Shown: positions 50,428 to 59,906, counted from the first letter of the stretch. The stretch: DNA of 64,000 nucleotides from Kordiimonas lipolytica (GCF_001550065.1 NZ_LRUB01000036.1:248001-312000), one strand, 5' to 3'. Notes: a model not told the origin generated them from the letters alone. Numbers and translations are program-made.

Positions 50428-51872
50428 GATGTCTCTCCGTTGGATTGAGGGGAGTGCGAGCCCGTCAGAAGGGCCCAATCGAATGTTGGTTTGGTGCGGA
50501 TCGCAAGCAGCATCACCAGCATCGAGACGGCAGCGGACACAAGCGCCGCGACATAGAAACCGATTGTGAAATAAGCGATCAGCCCGCTTCCCGTGCCCAG
50601 AACCATGGCAGCGGACGCCAGCACGCCGTTGCCGCGCCGGTTCAGAAGCCCCACGGCGATGGGCCAGATGGTGCTGGCGACAAAAGCGCCGGTGAAATGC
50701 AGCAGCGAGCCAAGCGTTGCCATCTTTGGCACGCTCAGGATCCAGGTGACGGCGCCAAGGCCAAGCACGATCCAGACGGCAGCTTTCCTGAGTTCCGCGT
50801 CGGTTGCGTTCTTGCGGATATGGCCTTTGTAGATGTCCTTTACGATCAGGTCGCTGGTGGCTGCCAAGACGCTGTCGAGGCTGGAGGCAAGGGCGGCGAA
50901 CACCACCACAAACACCAGGATTGCGCCGGCAAGGCCAAACAGTTTCCCGGCCACAAGCGGCGCTACCATGTCAGGTGACGGTACATTGATGCCAAGGGCG
51001 GGGGCTGCAAGCGCGATAAAGCCCGCCACAACCGGGATCGGCAGCCAGAAGAGGCCCGCCAGCGCATAGGCGCGGAAGCCCACGCCGGGCGCAAACGCGA
51101 AGGCGCGAGACCACCAGACGTTCGAATGGAAAATCTCGCCTACCCCGAAGAATAGGTTGTTAAAGAGGAACATGATGGACGCCGGCAGCAGCAGGTTCAG
51201 CAGCTCTGGCCGTTCGGCTTCAAGCTGTGCGTGGATGGCGTCGAACCCCACTTCGTTGATCACGAGGACCGCGAGGATCACAACGCCAACAAGGATCAGG
51301 ATGGTCTGGACAAAGTCTGTCCCGATCACGGCCTTGAGCCCGCCGAAGACGGTATAGAGCGTACAGACCACCACGATCACGGTCATGCCGTAAGCATAGG
51401 GAATACCAGCAAGCGCATTGATCAAAAGCCCGCCTGCCATGCCAAGGCTGATCAGCCAGCCCAGGCTGTAGAAAAAGCTGATCACCAGGAAAATCCGCCA
51501 GGCCGTATTGCCATAGCGCAGGCGGATGAAATCACCGCTGGTGAAGCCGTGCGGCATCATGGTGCGGATACGGCGGGCAAGCGGTGCAAACAGCATCAGG
51601 CCCACGGCACCAAGGCTGTAGCCCACCATGCCCCAGATGCCCAGCTGGTAGGCCAGTTGCGGCGCGGTCATTGTGGTGTTTGACGTGACCCATGTGGCCA
51701 TGGCGGTGGCCACGGCAAAGCCCATCCCGACTTTCCGGCCCGCCAGCATATAGTCATCAAGCGTGTCGTTCTTGCGCCCGAGCCACCAACCAAGCCAGAC
51801 CCAAAGAAGGGAGAAGGCTGCGATGATGAACCAGGCAATAGAGGCGGGCATGACGGTATCTGTATTAAGCAT
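50424..51872 (-). CDS. Sodium:solute symporter (SSS family)
   Basis: A 482-residue transporter with about 13 hydrophobic helices. SSS motifs are A-G-R-K-V-G-M-G near residue 44, the F-G-G-L-K-A-V-I-G-T-D-F-V-Q-T-I segment near 175, and A-A-L-A-S-S-L-D-S-V-L-A-A-T-S-D near 330. The substrate is unknown; the context of a carbamoyltransferase and a carbamoylase suggests urea, a ureido compound or a related amino acid. It is translationally coupled to the small membrane peptide. Confidence 0.9.
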   Translation of the reverse strand: MLNTDTVMPASIAWFIIAAFSLLWVWLGWWLGRKNDTLDDYMLAGRKVGMGFAVATAMATWVTSNTTMTAPQLAYQLGIWGMVGYSLGAVGLMLFAPLARRIRTMMPHGFTSGDFIRLRYGNTAWRIFLVISFFYSLGWLISLGMAGGLLINALAGIPYAYGMTVIVVVCTLYTVFGGLKAVIGTDFVQTILILVGVVILAVLVINEVGFDAIHAQLEAERPELLNLLLPASIMFLFNNLFFGVGEIFHSNVWWSRAFAFAPGVGFRAYALAGLFWLPIPVVAGFIALAAPALGINVPSPDMVAPLVAGKLFGLAGAILVFVVVFAALASSLDSVLAATSDLIVKDIYKGHIRKNATDAELRKAAVWIVLGLGAVTWILSVPKMATLGSLLHFTGAFVASTIWPIAVGLLNRRGNGVLASAAMVLGTGSGLIAYFTIGFYVAALVSAAVSMLVMLLAIRTKPTFDWALLTGSHSPQSNGETS

Positions 51873-51889
51873 ATTGGGATTCCCGGGCC

Positions 51890-52312
51890 TTAGGCTGCGG
51901 TCTGATTCTCATGGGCATCTACGTCACGCCCGCCTTTGATGAGCAGGACAGTGAGCGCGATGAACATTGCGGCACCAATGGCAAAAAAGGCCCAGGCGCG
52001 CGCCAGGGGATGGTGCTCCACCGTTACAACAACAGGGGCGCCAACGCTGGCGCCGTCCGCTGTCAGCTGAAACTCATAGGTGCCGTCGGGCCGCCCGCTC
52101 AGCGTCGTGGCCCGGTCACCACCCGTATACAGAGTGCGCCAACCTTGGCTTGTTTTTTCTTTGAGTTCGAAGGTGTTCCCTGCCGCGTCAGGCCAGGCCA
52201 GTGTGACATATCCCGCGTTGGTGCCATCGTCAGCGATGGTGAGTCCAGCAGCAATAGCGGATGAATTCGGGACCAAGATAGCGGCCAGAATTATTATAGC
52301 ACGAAATAGCAT
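51890..52312 (-). CDS. Exported small protein with a C-terminal membrane helix
   Basis: A 140-residue protein: signal peptide to about residue 22, a strand-rich fibronectin-III-like domain (V-T-L-A-W-P-D, F-E-L-K-E-K, Y-E-F-Q-L-T-A-D) facing the periplasm, and a membrane helix near 108-126 with a short cytoplasmic tail. It begins the symporter operon and precedes the symporter by 17 bp. It may be a substrate-binding or regulatory partner of the symporter; this is inferred from position only. Confidence 0.75.
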   Translation of the reverse strand: MLFRAIIILAAILVPNSSAIAAGLTIADDGTNAGYVTLAWPDAAGNTFELKEKTSQGWRTLYTGGDRATTLSGRPDGTYEFQLTADGASVGAPVVVTVEHHPLARAWAFFAIGAAMFIALTVLLIKGGRDVDAHENQTAA

Positions 52313-52483
52313 GTCGGGATTTTTTCTGAAGACCTTCTTTTAAAACACGGTTTTATATCGGTTTATAGCGTTTCAGTGTGAAGACACTAGTTTATAAATG
52401 TTTTGAATTCAAATCAAATATATTTAAGATCAGCCCAACCGGTCGCGGATGCCGCCGGTTCAGTGAAACAGAAAGGATAATGA

Positions 52484-53716
52484 ATGCCAAATATTTCAGT
52501 TCAAAGAATTGAAGATGATCTGCTCGCGCTTGCCAAGTTCGGCTTCAACGAGGCAGACAAAGGCATTTACCGGCAGGGTTTCACCGATATCGATATGGAG
52601 GCCCGCGCCTGGGTCATGAAGAAAATGGATGGCCTGGGGATGACCACCCGCATGGATGGGGCTGGCAATATCATCGGGCGGTATGGCCCGGCTGACAAGC
52701 CGGCTGTGATGGTGGGCTCGCACCTGGACAGCGTGCCGGCGGGCGGCATTTTTGACGGTTCGCTGGGCGTGATGGCCGGTATTGAATGCATCCGCGTTAT
52801 CCAGGAAAATGATATCAAGCTCGATTATCCGGTAGAGATTGTCGGCACCAGCGAAGAAGAAGGGCGCTTTGGCGGCATGCTGGGTGCGCAGGCGCTGGCG
52901 GGCTGCCTGACGCCGGACTGGCTGGACAGCGCGCGCGACGCGGGCGGTGTTCTGCTGAAGGACGCGATGGCCGCACATGGGCTCAACCATCTGGATGCGC
53001 TGCATGCCTACCGGGATAAATCAGATCTCAAGGCCTTTATTGAATTGCATGTGGAGCAGGGCCCCGTATTGGAAGCGAGCGACAAGTCCATCGGCGTGGT
53101 TGAAGGCATCTCGGGTGTATTCAAATGGATGGTAAGGCTGATCGGCAAGGCGGACCATGCCGGCACCGCCCCAATGGACATGCGCTCTGACGCCTTCCTG
53201 GGGCTGGCGGACTTCGCCCATGAGATCCAGCGAATCATCGACGAAGAGGGCACAGACCGGTCGCGCATCACCATCGGGCACGTGGAGTTGAAGCCCGGTT
53301 TTCCCCATACTGTGCCGGGGGAGGTGGATTTTACCATCGTGGGCCGGGACCTGGATGCGGATGTCATGAAGGGGCTGGCAAATGCCTGCCAAAGGGTATT
53401 GTCCGCTATCGCGCGCAAACACCGCCTGAAATTTGAATATGAGCAAATGAGCTGGCTGGAGCCGCAATATTGCTCGGAAAAGATTGTCGACATGATTGAC
53501 GCGCACGCCAAGAAGCGCGGGTACAGCCATTTGCGCATGCCTTCCGGCGCGGGGCATGACGTGCAGTTTCTGGCACGTGTAACCCATGCCGGGCTGATTT
53601 TTGTGCCCAGCGTCAATGGTGTCTCTCACGCACCGGATGAATGGACCCACTGGGTAGATGTGGAACGTGGGGCGAACCTTCTTCTGGACTGTGTGATCGA
53701 TCTGGCGACTGACTAG
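52484..53716 (+). CDS. M20-family Zn-dependent amidase, N-carbamoyl-L-amino-acid hydrolase-like
   Basis: A 410-residue M20 peptidase-family enzyme of the allantoate amidohydrolase/N-carbamoylase group. The metal ligands are visible in G-S-H-L-D-S-V near residue 80, G-G-I-F-D-G-S-L-G-V near 92, and E-E-E-G-R-F near 125; G-H-V-E-L-K-P-G near 265 and S-G-A-G-H-D near 355 are typical. Divergent from the symporter operon and probably functioning with it. It likely hydrolyses a carbamoyl or ureido compound to ammonia and CO2. The next gene, a MarR regulator, follows by 9 bp. Confidence 0.9.
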   Translation: MPNISVQRIEDDLLALAKFGFNEADKGIYRQGFTDIDMEARAWVMKKMDGLGMTTRMDGAGNIIGRYGPADKPAVMVGSHLDSVPAGGIFDGSLGVMAGIECIRVIQENDIKLDYPVEIVGTSEEEGRFGGMLGAQALAGCLTPDWLDSARDAGGVLLKDAMAAHGLNHLDALHAYRDKSDLKAFIELHVEQGPVLEASDKSIGVVEGISGVFKWMVRLIGKADHAGTAPMDMRSDAFLGLADFAHEIQRIIDEEGTDRSRITIGHVELKPGFPHTVPGEVDFTIVGRDLDADVMKGLANACQRVLSAIARKHRLKFEYEQMSWLEPQYCSEKIVDMIDAHAKKRGYSHLRMPSGAGHDVQFLARVTHAGLIFVPSVNGVSHAPDEWTHWVDVERGANLLLDCVIDLATD

Positions 53717-53725
53717 GAGGGAGCA

Positions 53726-54271
53726 ATGGATTGCACTGGAAGGAAATTACCGTTACATCGTCAATCTGACAGCAATTTGCGCGAGCAGCTTATGAGCGAT
53801 TACGACGATATCCTGGTTTCCATCCGCCGGATCACCCGGGCGATTGATTTGCAGTCGAAGCAACTGGTCAAACAGACCGGGCTGACGGCACCCCAACTGG
53901 TGGTGATGATGGCCATCCGCAAGGAGGGCCGGGCGTCTCCCAGCACTGTGGCGCGCGAAGTTGCGCTCAGCCAGGCAACCATCACGTCGATCCTTGACCG
54001 GCTGGAAAAAGCAGGGCTTGTGCGGCGGGAGCGCAGCGAAAGCGACAAGCGCATTGTCTATGCCTGCTTGACTGCCGACGGCCAGAAGCGCCTGGAGGAA
54101 GCGCCGGAGCTTCTGCAGGCAGGATTCCTGCGGCAGTATAGGAAGCTTGAAGACTGGGAGCGCACGATGCTCGTATCATCGCTGCAGCGGGTTGCCGCCA
54201 TGATGGATGCGAAAGACCTGGATGCCTCCCCGATCCTCGATATTGGCGAGATTGTGCAAAGCGACAAATAG
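53726..54271 (+). CDS. MarR-family regulator of the carbamoyl cluster
   Basis: A 181-residue MarR wHTH protein: L-T-A-P-Q-L-V-V-M-M near 48, S-P-S-T-V-A-R-E-V-A-L-S-Q-A-T-I-T-S-I-L-D-R-L as recognition region, S-D-K-R wing and a C-terminal helical dimer arm. AGGAGG lies right before ATG 53726; a second in-frame ATG at 53792 is where the usual MarR length would begin. It is co-transcribed with the amidase and likely controls this cluster. Confidence 0.88.
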   Translation: MDCTGRKLPLHRQSDSNLREQLMSDYDDILVSIRRITRAIDLQSKQLVKQTGLTAPQLVVMMAIRKEGRASPSTVAREVALSQATITSILDRLEKAGLVRRERSESDKRIVYACLTADGQKRLEEAPELLQAGFLRQYRKLEDWERTMLVSSLQRVAAMMDAKDLDASPILDIGEIVQSDK

Positions 54272-54283
54272 TCGGGGCTTTGC

Positions 54284-55255
54284 CTAACCCTCTCGCCACT
54301 CGGACAGGAAACTACTGCTGGCCTCAAGCCACTTGCGCGGCGGCGTGTCCGTGAAAAGCTCAGCGAGCCCTGTTAGGGCGTCGGCATCACCCGCCAGCTT
54401 TTCCACAAGCAACCAACGGTCCCATTCCTGCCCGATGGACCAGTCGGGCGAGGACAGGCGCGCTTCGGGCAGCCTGTAGTGATAGGTGGGGCGTGGTTTG
54501 ATCCTGGGATCGTTCACCCTTTTCCTGACGCGCTCTTCATCCAGGTGGGCAAAAAGCGGCAGCATGTCCAGTTCCCGGTTTCGGGTGGCATTCTCATCCA
54601 GATAATCGTCAATCAGCTGGTTTAGGTCCGGCGTATAGTCCGCCCGCGTGGCATGCTTTACATAGGACACGGGAAACGGATCGATATAAGGCAGGGCCTT
54701 GCGGGCCAGGTCTATGCCGATCTGGTCCCTTAGCCATGCAGACATCAGCATATAGGCCTTGAAGGTTGGCAATATGGCTGCCACGTCCTTGCCTGTCACT
54801 TCAGGGTTGAGGTGCAGCCCGAAAGCAAAAAGCGGGCTGCCGGAACTGTCCTTTGCGCCTGCCTGCCTGAGGGCGTCGACCAACTTGTCCATGCCCGGCA
54901 AGCTGCTGACGGGAATAGGCGGGCTGACAATCTCCGTGGGCACGAGGCCTTCGCTGGCGCTGCCGATGAGGCGTCTGATTTCAATGCCCAGCTCTTCGCT
55001 TGCGGCCTCCAGCGCCTCCTGCAGGGGATTGTTGCCAGCCTTGACGAACTGCGTGTCCAGCTCGACATCGATATCGCCCAGTTCGGTTTCTTCCACTGTC
55101 CAGAAATAGAGGTCTGTCTGCTTTGGTTCTCCGCCCAGCGCGCTGGCAACCACGTCGGCCGCCTGATCTGGCGTCAGCCCGGCAAACTCGATTTCCACGC
55201 CTATCTTGCGAGAGGATTTTTCGCCTGTGTCGTTCGGTGCAGCGGACTTGTTCAT
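54284..55255 (-). CDS. Putative amidoligase (Amidoligase_2-like, COOH-NH2 ligase)
   Basis: A 323-residue protein with the I-G-V-E-I-E-F motif near residue 20, characteristic of the ATP-dependent amidoligase family related to glutamine synthetase and glutamate-cysteine ligase, and the paired acidic D-I-D-V-E-L-D near 62, H-L-N-P near 155 and L-F-A-H-L-D positions. Members form amide or peptide bonds on unusual metabolites. It is divergent from a class I amidotransferase gene and 12 bp from the convergent MarR. Substrate unknown. Confidence 0.78.
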   Translation of the reverse strand: MNKSAAPNDTGEKSSRKIGVEIEFAGLTPDQAADVVASALGGEPKQTDLYFWTVEETELGDIDVELDTQFVKAGNNPLQEALEAASEELGIEIRRLIGSASEGLVPTEIVSPPIPVSSLPGMDKLVDALRQAGAKDSSGSPLFAFGLHLNPEVTGKDVAAILPTFKAYMLMSAWLRDQIGIDLARKALPYIDPFPVSYVKHATRADYTPDLNQLIDDYLDENATRNRELDMLPLFAHLDEERVRKRVNDPRIKPRPTYHYRLPEARLSSPDWSIGQEWDRWLLVEKLAGDADALTGLAELFTDTPPRKWLEASSSFLSEWREG

Positions 55256-55338
55256 GGGCGCGTGCGGGTGCTCCTTTTGGGTGCGTTTTGTCGTTGGCTG
55301 GTTTCTGTGTATCCTAACGGGAATGAACAGGAGATGCC

Positions 55339-56031
55339 ATGACTAAGCCGAAAAAGCCTGTGATCGGTGTCACTTGCTCTAATCGCGGTAGTTGGTCCAG
55401 TTGGATTTTCAATCGTTTCGCTATCTGGCGCGCGGGCGGCGTTGCCGTTAAAAGCCAGCCGCGGAGCCCGGCAGACGTGGACGAGTTGGATGGATTGGTG
55501 ATCGGCGGCGGCGACGATATTGGCGCCACGCTATATGGTGGTGAGGTATCGCTGACCATCCGACCTGACCCGGAACGCGATGAACTTGAGCGGACAATGC
55601 TTGATAAGGCGCTGAAGCGCGGTTTGCCGGTTCTGGGCATCTGCCGGGGCTATCAACTGATCAATGTGCGGTTCGGCGGCACGCTGATCCAGGATATCAG
55701 AAGCGCCTATGAGGGCGCGCCGAAGGGGCGGATACTCCTGCCGCTCAGGTCTGTCAAAATGGTGGCCGGCAGCCGCCTTGCAGCCATTTTCGGGCGCGAG
55801 ACCATCAAGGTGAACAGCCTTCACAGGCAGGCGGTAGACCAGATGGGGCAGGGGCTTGAGGCGGTGGCCCATGACAGGAACGGCATGGTCATGGCGCTCG
55901 AGCATTCGGAAAAGCCATTTCTTCTGGGGGTGCAGTGGCACCCAGAGTTGCTGCCATTTTCAAGGCGGCAGATAAAGCTGTTTCGTCTGCTTTGTCAGTT
56001 TGCTGCCAAGCGGAAAGCGGGCAATCGTTAG
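55339..56031 (+). CDS. Class I glutamine-amidotransferase-like hydrolase (PuuD/peptidase C26)
   Basis: A 230-residue triad amidotransferase-fold enzyme: G-L-V-I-G-G-G-D-D-I near 55, the nucleophile elbow L-G-I-C-R-G-Y-Q near residue 99, and the histidine-glutamate pair G-V-Q-W-H-P-E near 196. It resembles gamma-glutamyl-GABA hydrolases. Divergent from an amidoligase gene; such pairs are known from comparative genomics and are thought to make and break gamma-amide bonds on a still unidentified compound. Confidence 0.86.
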   Translation: MTKPKKPVIGVTCSNRGSWSSWIFNRFAIWRAGGVAVKSQPRSPADVDELDGLVIGGGDDIGATLYGGEVSLTIRPDPERDELERTMLDKALKRGLPVLGICRGYQLINVRFGGTLIQDIRSAYEGAPKGRILLPLRSVKMVAGSRLAAIFGRETIKVNSLHRQAVDQMGQGLEAVAHDRNGMVMALEHSEKPFLLGVQWHPELLPFSRRQIKLFRLLCQFAAKRKAGNR

Positions 56032-56080
56032 CAGAGATTTTCGATTGTTAAAAAAAAGCTGGCTTGTCTGGCTTATATCT

Positions 56081-56100
56081 ATATAGCATATTAGCTATAT
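56081..56100. promoter_or_regulatory. 7-6-7 inverted repeat overlapping the ArsR start codon
   Basis: ATATAGC at 56081-56087 and GCTATAT at 56094-56100 form a perfect inverted repeat, the last two bases being the A and T of the ATG at 56099. It is probably an operator of the ArsR regulator. Confidence 0.7.
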
Positions 56101-56413
56101 GGCTAATTCATTCGATACAGAGAAAACACTAAAGGCGCTGGCGAACGACAAGCGGCTCCTGGTGATGGAACTTCTCAAGGACCCGTTGGCCAACTTCCCG
56201 CCACAAGTGGATGGCGATCTGGTTACCGACGGCGTCTGTTCCAACTGGCTCAAGGACAAGATGGGCGTTGCCCAACCCACGGCGACACGGCACCTGCAGG
56301 TGCTGGTGGATGCCGGGCTTATCATCCCCACGCGCAAGAAGGGGTGGGTGTTCTACCGCCGCGATGAAGCCTTCATCAGCGCGTTCAAGAAAAAAATCAG
56401 CGAGGAAATGTAA
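56099..56413 (+). CDS. ArsR-type winged-helix regulator
   Basis: A 104-residue wHTH protein: A-L-A-N-D-K-R-L-L-V-M-E-L-L-K-D near residue 12, G-V-A-Q-P-T-A-T-R-H-L-Q-V-L-V-D-A-G-L as recognition helix and G-W-V-F-Y-R-R-D-E as wing. There is no ribosome-binding site before ATG 56099 and the operator palindrome overlaps it, so the mRNA is probably leaderless. The PLP decarboxylase gene begins 1 bp after its stop and is its likely target. Confidence 0.85.
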   Translation: MANSFDTEKTLKALANDKRLLVMELLKDPLANFPPQVDGDLVTDGVCSNWLKDKMGVAQPTATRHLQVLVDAGLIIPTRKKGWVFYRRDEAFISAFKKKISEEM

Positions 56414-56414
56414 C

Positions 56415-57782
56415 ATGTCAGATGAATTTACAAGGCCGCTACAGGCGGCGCAGGCCTTTGCGATTGACTATCTGGAGCAGGTGGCCGATCAGCCGGTGTT
56501 TCCCACCGAAGATGCGCTTAGGAACCTTGAAGCGTTTGACGAGCCCCTTCCGCCGCACGGCTCTGCAGACCAGGAAATCCTGAGCATGCTGCACGGCAAC
56601 GGAAGCCCTGCAACGGTGGCCACCATGGGTAGCCGCTATTTTGGCTTTGTCGTTGGTGGAGCACTGCCGGTTACTGTGGCGGCCAACTGGATTGCGACCG
56701 CCTGGGACCAAAGCCCATCTTCCCACATGAATTCCCCCATCGGTGTAAAACTGGAGGAGGTGGCGGGCCGGTGGCTCAGGGAGATCCTTGGCTTGCCGGA
56801 TCACACGGGCATCGGCATGACGACGGGGGCGACCATGGCAAACTTCACGGGACTTGCGGCGGCAAGGCATGCGCTGCTTGAACGCGCGGGCTGGAACGTG
56901 GAAGAGCAGGGCCTTTATGGCGCACCTGAGATCAAGGTAGTGGTGTCAGAAGAGGTGCATGTGACGGTGGAAAAAGCGCTGTCGATGCTGGGCTTTGGCA
57001 AGGCGCGCGTCACCCGCGTGCCGACAGATGCCAACGGCGCAATGCTGGCGGACGCGCTGCCTGACCTGGATGCGCTTACGCTTGTATGCACGCAGGCGGG
57101 CAACGTGAATTCGGGCGCCATCGACCCCATCGGGGCCATCTGCGGCAAGGCCTTGGGGGCGGGCGCATGGGTGCATGTAGACGGCGCTTTTGGCCTGTGG
57201 GGCAAGCTTCTGGCCCGCCGGGCCGATGATTTTATCGGCATTGAGAAGGCGGATAGCCTGGCCACCGATGCCCACAAATGGCTGAACACGCCCTATGACT
57301 GCGGCATCGTGCTGACACGGCACCCGCATGACCTGCATATGGCGATGGCCACGGTCGCCCCATACTTCAAGGCGGAAGAAAGCATGGCGCCCAAGGATAT
57401 GGTGCCGGAATTTTCGCGCCGGGCGCGCGGGGTTGAGGTCTGGGCTGCGCTCAGGAGCCTAGGACCTGCCGGCCTCAAGAGCATGATCGCGCGCTGCTGC
57501 GACCATGCGCAGCTGTTCGCAAAAGGGCTGGAGGCCATCGGTTTTGAGGTGCTGAATGATGTGGTACTCAATCAGGTGGTGGCCACGATCGGCACGCCTG
57601 AGGAGTTGGCGGACATCCGGGCACTGGTGGAAGCGTCTGGCGAATGCTGGTTTGGCCCTACCGTTTGGAAAGGTCGCTCAGCTATCCGGATCAGCGTCTC
57701 GTCGTGGCGCACGACGGAAGAAGATGTGGAGCGCTCACTTTCCGCCATCGCTGCGGCCAAGAATGCGATTATGGGGGACTAG
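56415..57782 (+). CDS. PLP-dependent decarboxylase, group II
   Basis: A 455-residue fold type I PLP enzyme of the aromatic-amino-acid/glutamate decarboxylase group. The PLP lysine is in T-D-A-H-K-W-L-N near residue 290; H-V-D-G-A-F-G near 255 gives the aspartate that contacts the cofactor, and T-T-G-A-T-M-A-N near 140 binds the phosphate. Amino-acid substrate unknown. I chose ATG 56415 at the start of the conserved region, 1 bp after the ArsR stop; the open frame starts much earlier inside that gene. Confidence 0.88.
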   Translation: MSDEFTRPLQAAQAFAIDYLEQVADQPVFPTEDALRNLEAFDEPLPPHGSADQEILSMLHGNGSPATVATMGSRYFGFVVGGALPVTVAANWIATAWDQSPSSHMNSPIGVKLEEVAGRWLREILGLPDHTGIGMTTGATMANFTGLAAARHALLERAGWNVEEQGLYGAPEIKVVVSEEVHVTVEKALSMLGFGKARVTRVPTDANGAMLADALPDLDALTLVCTQAGNVNSGAIDPIGAICGKALGAGAWVHVDGAFGLWGKLLARRADDFIGIEKADSLATDAHKWLNTPYDCGIVLTRHPHDLHMAMATVAPYFKAEESMAPKDMVPEFSRRARGVEVWAALRSLGPAGLKSMIARCCDHAQLFAKGLEAIGFEVLNDVVLNQVVATIGTPEELADIRALVEASGECWFGPTVWKGRSAIRISVSSWRTTEEDVERSLSAIAAAKNAIMGD

Positions 57783-58243
57783 CCGGGGATGTTTTCCGGC
57801 GTCCACCAGCAGACGCCTTTGATCCACACCTTGGCGCCAATGCGCTCATAGAGCCTGATGGCGCCTTCATTGTCTTCGTCGACCATCCAGCGGACGGGCA
57901 CATTTTCCGCCTTGCCCAGGGCACCGACCGCCTTCAGCAATTTTGTACCGATGCCGCGCCCGCGCGCGGCCTCCACCACATAAAGGTCGTCGAGCTCCAC
58001 CAGATGTGTGCCGTTCCAAATGTGAAGGCGCCGGAAGCCTGTGGCAACGCCAACAAGGTCCCCATCCAATTTGGCAATGAAGGCGAAAATCTCGGGGCTG
58101 TCGCCAGTGGCCTTCTCAATAAAAGCTTTCTTGGTGATCTTCAGATACTCAAGGCTGCCTTCATGCTCTGCCAGCGCGTGGACCAAGCCAAAAGCGCCCC
58201 CGAGGTCTTCTGGTGTTGTTGCCTGATTGATTTCGACTGCCAT
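57779..58243 (-). CDS. GNAT-family N-acetyltransferase
   Basis: A 154-residue acetyltransferase with acetyl-CoA-binding motif G-R-G-I-G-T-K-L-L near residue 92, preceded by L-D-D-L-Y-V-V-E-A-A-R-G, and N-E-G-A-I-R-L-Y-E-R-I-G-A near 122. I chose ATG 58243, behind GGGGGG; the longer open frame extends into the fumarase gene. Its end overlaps the decarboxylase stop on the other strand. Substrate unknown; homologues acetylate small amines. Confidence 0.86.
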   Translation of the reverse strand: MAVEINQATTPEDLGGAFGLVHALAEHEGSLEYLKITKKAFIEKATGDSPEIFAFIAKLDGDLVGVATGFRRLHIWNGTHLVELDDLYVVEAARGRGIGTKLLKAVGALGKAENVPVRWMVDEDNEGAIRLYERIGAKVWIKGVCWWTPENIPG

Positions 58244-58263
58244 CTTTGTGCCCCCCAGAAAAA

Positions 58264-58290
58264 GATCGGGCGACCGTTTGGCCGCCCGAT
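58264..58290 (-). terminator. Rho-independent terminator of the fumarase gene
   Basis: ATCGGGCG and CGCCCGAT form an 8-bp stem; on the minus strand it is followed by CTTTTTC. It lies 6 bp after the fumarase stop. Confidence 0.85.
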
Positions 58291-58295
58291 ATGTC

Positions 58296-59906
58296 TTAAA
58301 TATCCTTGAAGAAGTCGTTGCCCTTGTCGTCGACCACAATGAAGGCCGGGAAGTCTTCAACTTCGATCTTCCACACGGCTTCCATGCCCAGGTCTTCGAA
58401 ATCGAGCACCTCAACCTTACGGATATTGTCTTTGGCGAGCGCCGCCGCCGGGCCGCCGATGGACCCGAGATAGAAGCCGCCGTTCTCATGACACGCCTTG
58501 GTAACGTCCTTGGACCGGTTGCCCTTGGCGAGGCTGATCATGCTGCCGCCCAGCTTCTGGAACGGGCCGACATAGCTGTCCATCCGGCCGGCGGTGGTTG
58601 GGCCAAACGAGCCAGAGGCATAGCCTTCCGGCGTTTTGGCAGGGCCCGCGTAATAGATGATGTGGTCTTTGAAGTAGGCAGGCATTTCTGCGCCGTCCTC
58701 GATCATTTTCTGGACGCGGGCGTGCGCCAGGTCGCGCGCCACAACAATCGTGCCGGTGAGGCTGAGGCGGGTTTTGATCGGATACTGCGTCAGTTCCGCC
58801 AGAATATCCGCCATCGGGCGGTTGAGGTCGATTTTCACCACTTCGTCTGACAGATGTTCGTCCGTTACCTCAGGCTGGTATTTGGCCGGGTCGGTTTCAA
58901 GCTGCTCAAGGAAAATGCCGTCCTTGGTGATCTTGCCTTTGGCCTGGCGGTCAGCCGAGCAGGATACGCCGATGCCCACAGGCAGGCTGGCGCCGTGGCG
59001 CGGCAGGCGGATGACCCGCACGTCATGACAGAAATATTTGCCGCCGAACTGCGCGCCAATGCCCAGGTTCTGGGTCATCTTGTGGATCTGTTTTTCCATT
59101 TCCACGTCGCGGAAAGCGCGGCCGCTTTCGTCACCTGTGGTTGGCAGGTTGTCATAGTAGCGCGCGCTGGCTTTCTTCACCGTCGCCAGGTTCTGTTCTG
59201 CCGACAGGCCGCCGATCACGATGGCAAGGTGGTAAGGCGGGCAGGCCGCCGTGCCAAGGGTTTTGATCTTTTCCTCCAGGAAGGCCAGCATTTTGTCTTC
59301 GCGAAGGCTTGCCGGCGTCTGCTGATACAGGAACGTCTTATTCGCACTTCCGCCACCCTTGGCCATAAAGAGGAACTTATATTCATTGCCTTCAGTCGCG
59401 TAGATATCGATCTGCGCCGGGGTGTTGTTCTTGGTGTTGACCTCTTTGTACATGGAAAGAGGCGCCATCTGGCTGTAGCGCAGGTTGGTCTCCGTGTAGG
59501 TGCGCATCACGCCTTTCGTCAGCGGTGCGCCGTCGTCGCCCGACGTCCAGACATGCTGGCCCTTGGTGCCTACGATGATGGCTGTGCCGGTGTCCTGGCA
59601 GGACGGTAACACACGCCCTGCGGCGATATTGGCATTCTTCAAGAGTTCCTTGGCGACGAAACGGTCGTTCTCGGACGCTTCGGGATCCTTCAGGATATCC
59701 GCCAGTTGCTGCAGGTGACCGGGGCGCAAGAGATGCGCGATATCGGCCATGGCTTCCTTAGCCAGAAGTTCGAGGCCTTCGTCCTCGACCTTCAAGATCG
59801 TACGGCCGTCCACCTCGATGGAGGAAACATAATCGGATGTGATTTTCCGGTAGGGGGTGTCGTCGCCGCCCTGTTGGAACAGCTTCGTGAATGTCCAGTC
59901 GCTCAT
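58296..59906 (-). CDS. Class I fumarate hydratase
   Basis: A 536-residue 4Fe-4S hydratase of the TCA cycle that converts fumarate to malate. The three cluster cysteines are visible in L-P-S-C-Q-D-T-G-T near residue 108, T-A-A-C-P-P-Y-H near 227 and G-V-S-C-S-A-D near 321, as in E. coli FumA. The C-terminal domain has [11 protein letters not shown] near 430. Co-directional and downstream of sspB (57 bp). Confidence 0.95.
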   Translation of the reverse strand: MSDWTFTKLFQQGGDDTPYRKITSDYVSSIEVDGRTILKVEDEGLELLAKEAMADIAHLLRPGHLQQLADILKDPEASENDRFVAKELLKNANIAAGRVLPSCQDTGTAIIVGTKGQHVWTSGDDGAPLTKGVMRTYTETNLRYSQMAPLSMYKEVNTKNNTPAQIDIYATEGNEYKFLFMAKGGGSANKTFLYQQTPASLREDKMLAFLEEKIKTLGTAACPPYHLAIVIGGLSAEQNLATVKKASARYYDNLPTTGDESGRAFRDVEMEKQIHKMTQNLGIGAQFGGKYFCHDVRVIRLPRHGASLPVGIGVSCSADRQAKGKITKDGIFLEQLETDPAKYQPEVTDEHLSDEVVKIDLNRPMADILAELTQYPIKTRLSLTGTIVVARDLAHARVQKMIEDGAEMPAYFKDHIIYYAGPAKTPEGYASGSFGPTTAGRMDSYVGPFQKLGGSMISLAKGNRSKDVTKACHENGGFYLGSIGGPAAALAKDNIRKVEVLDFEDLGMEAVWKIEVEDFPAFIVVDDKGNDFFKDI

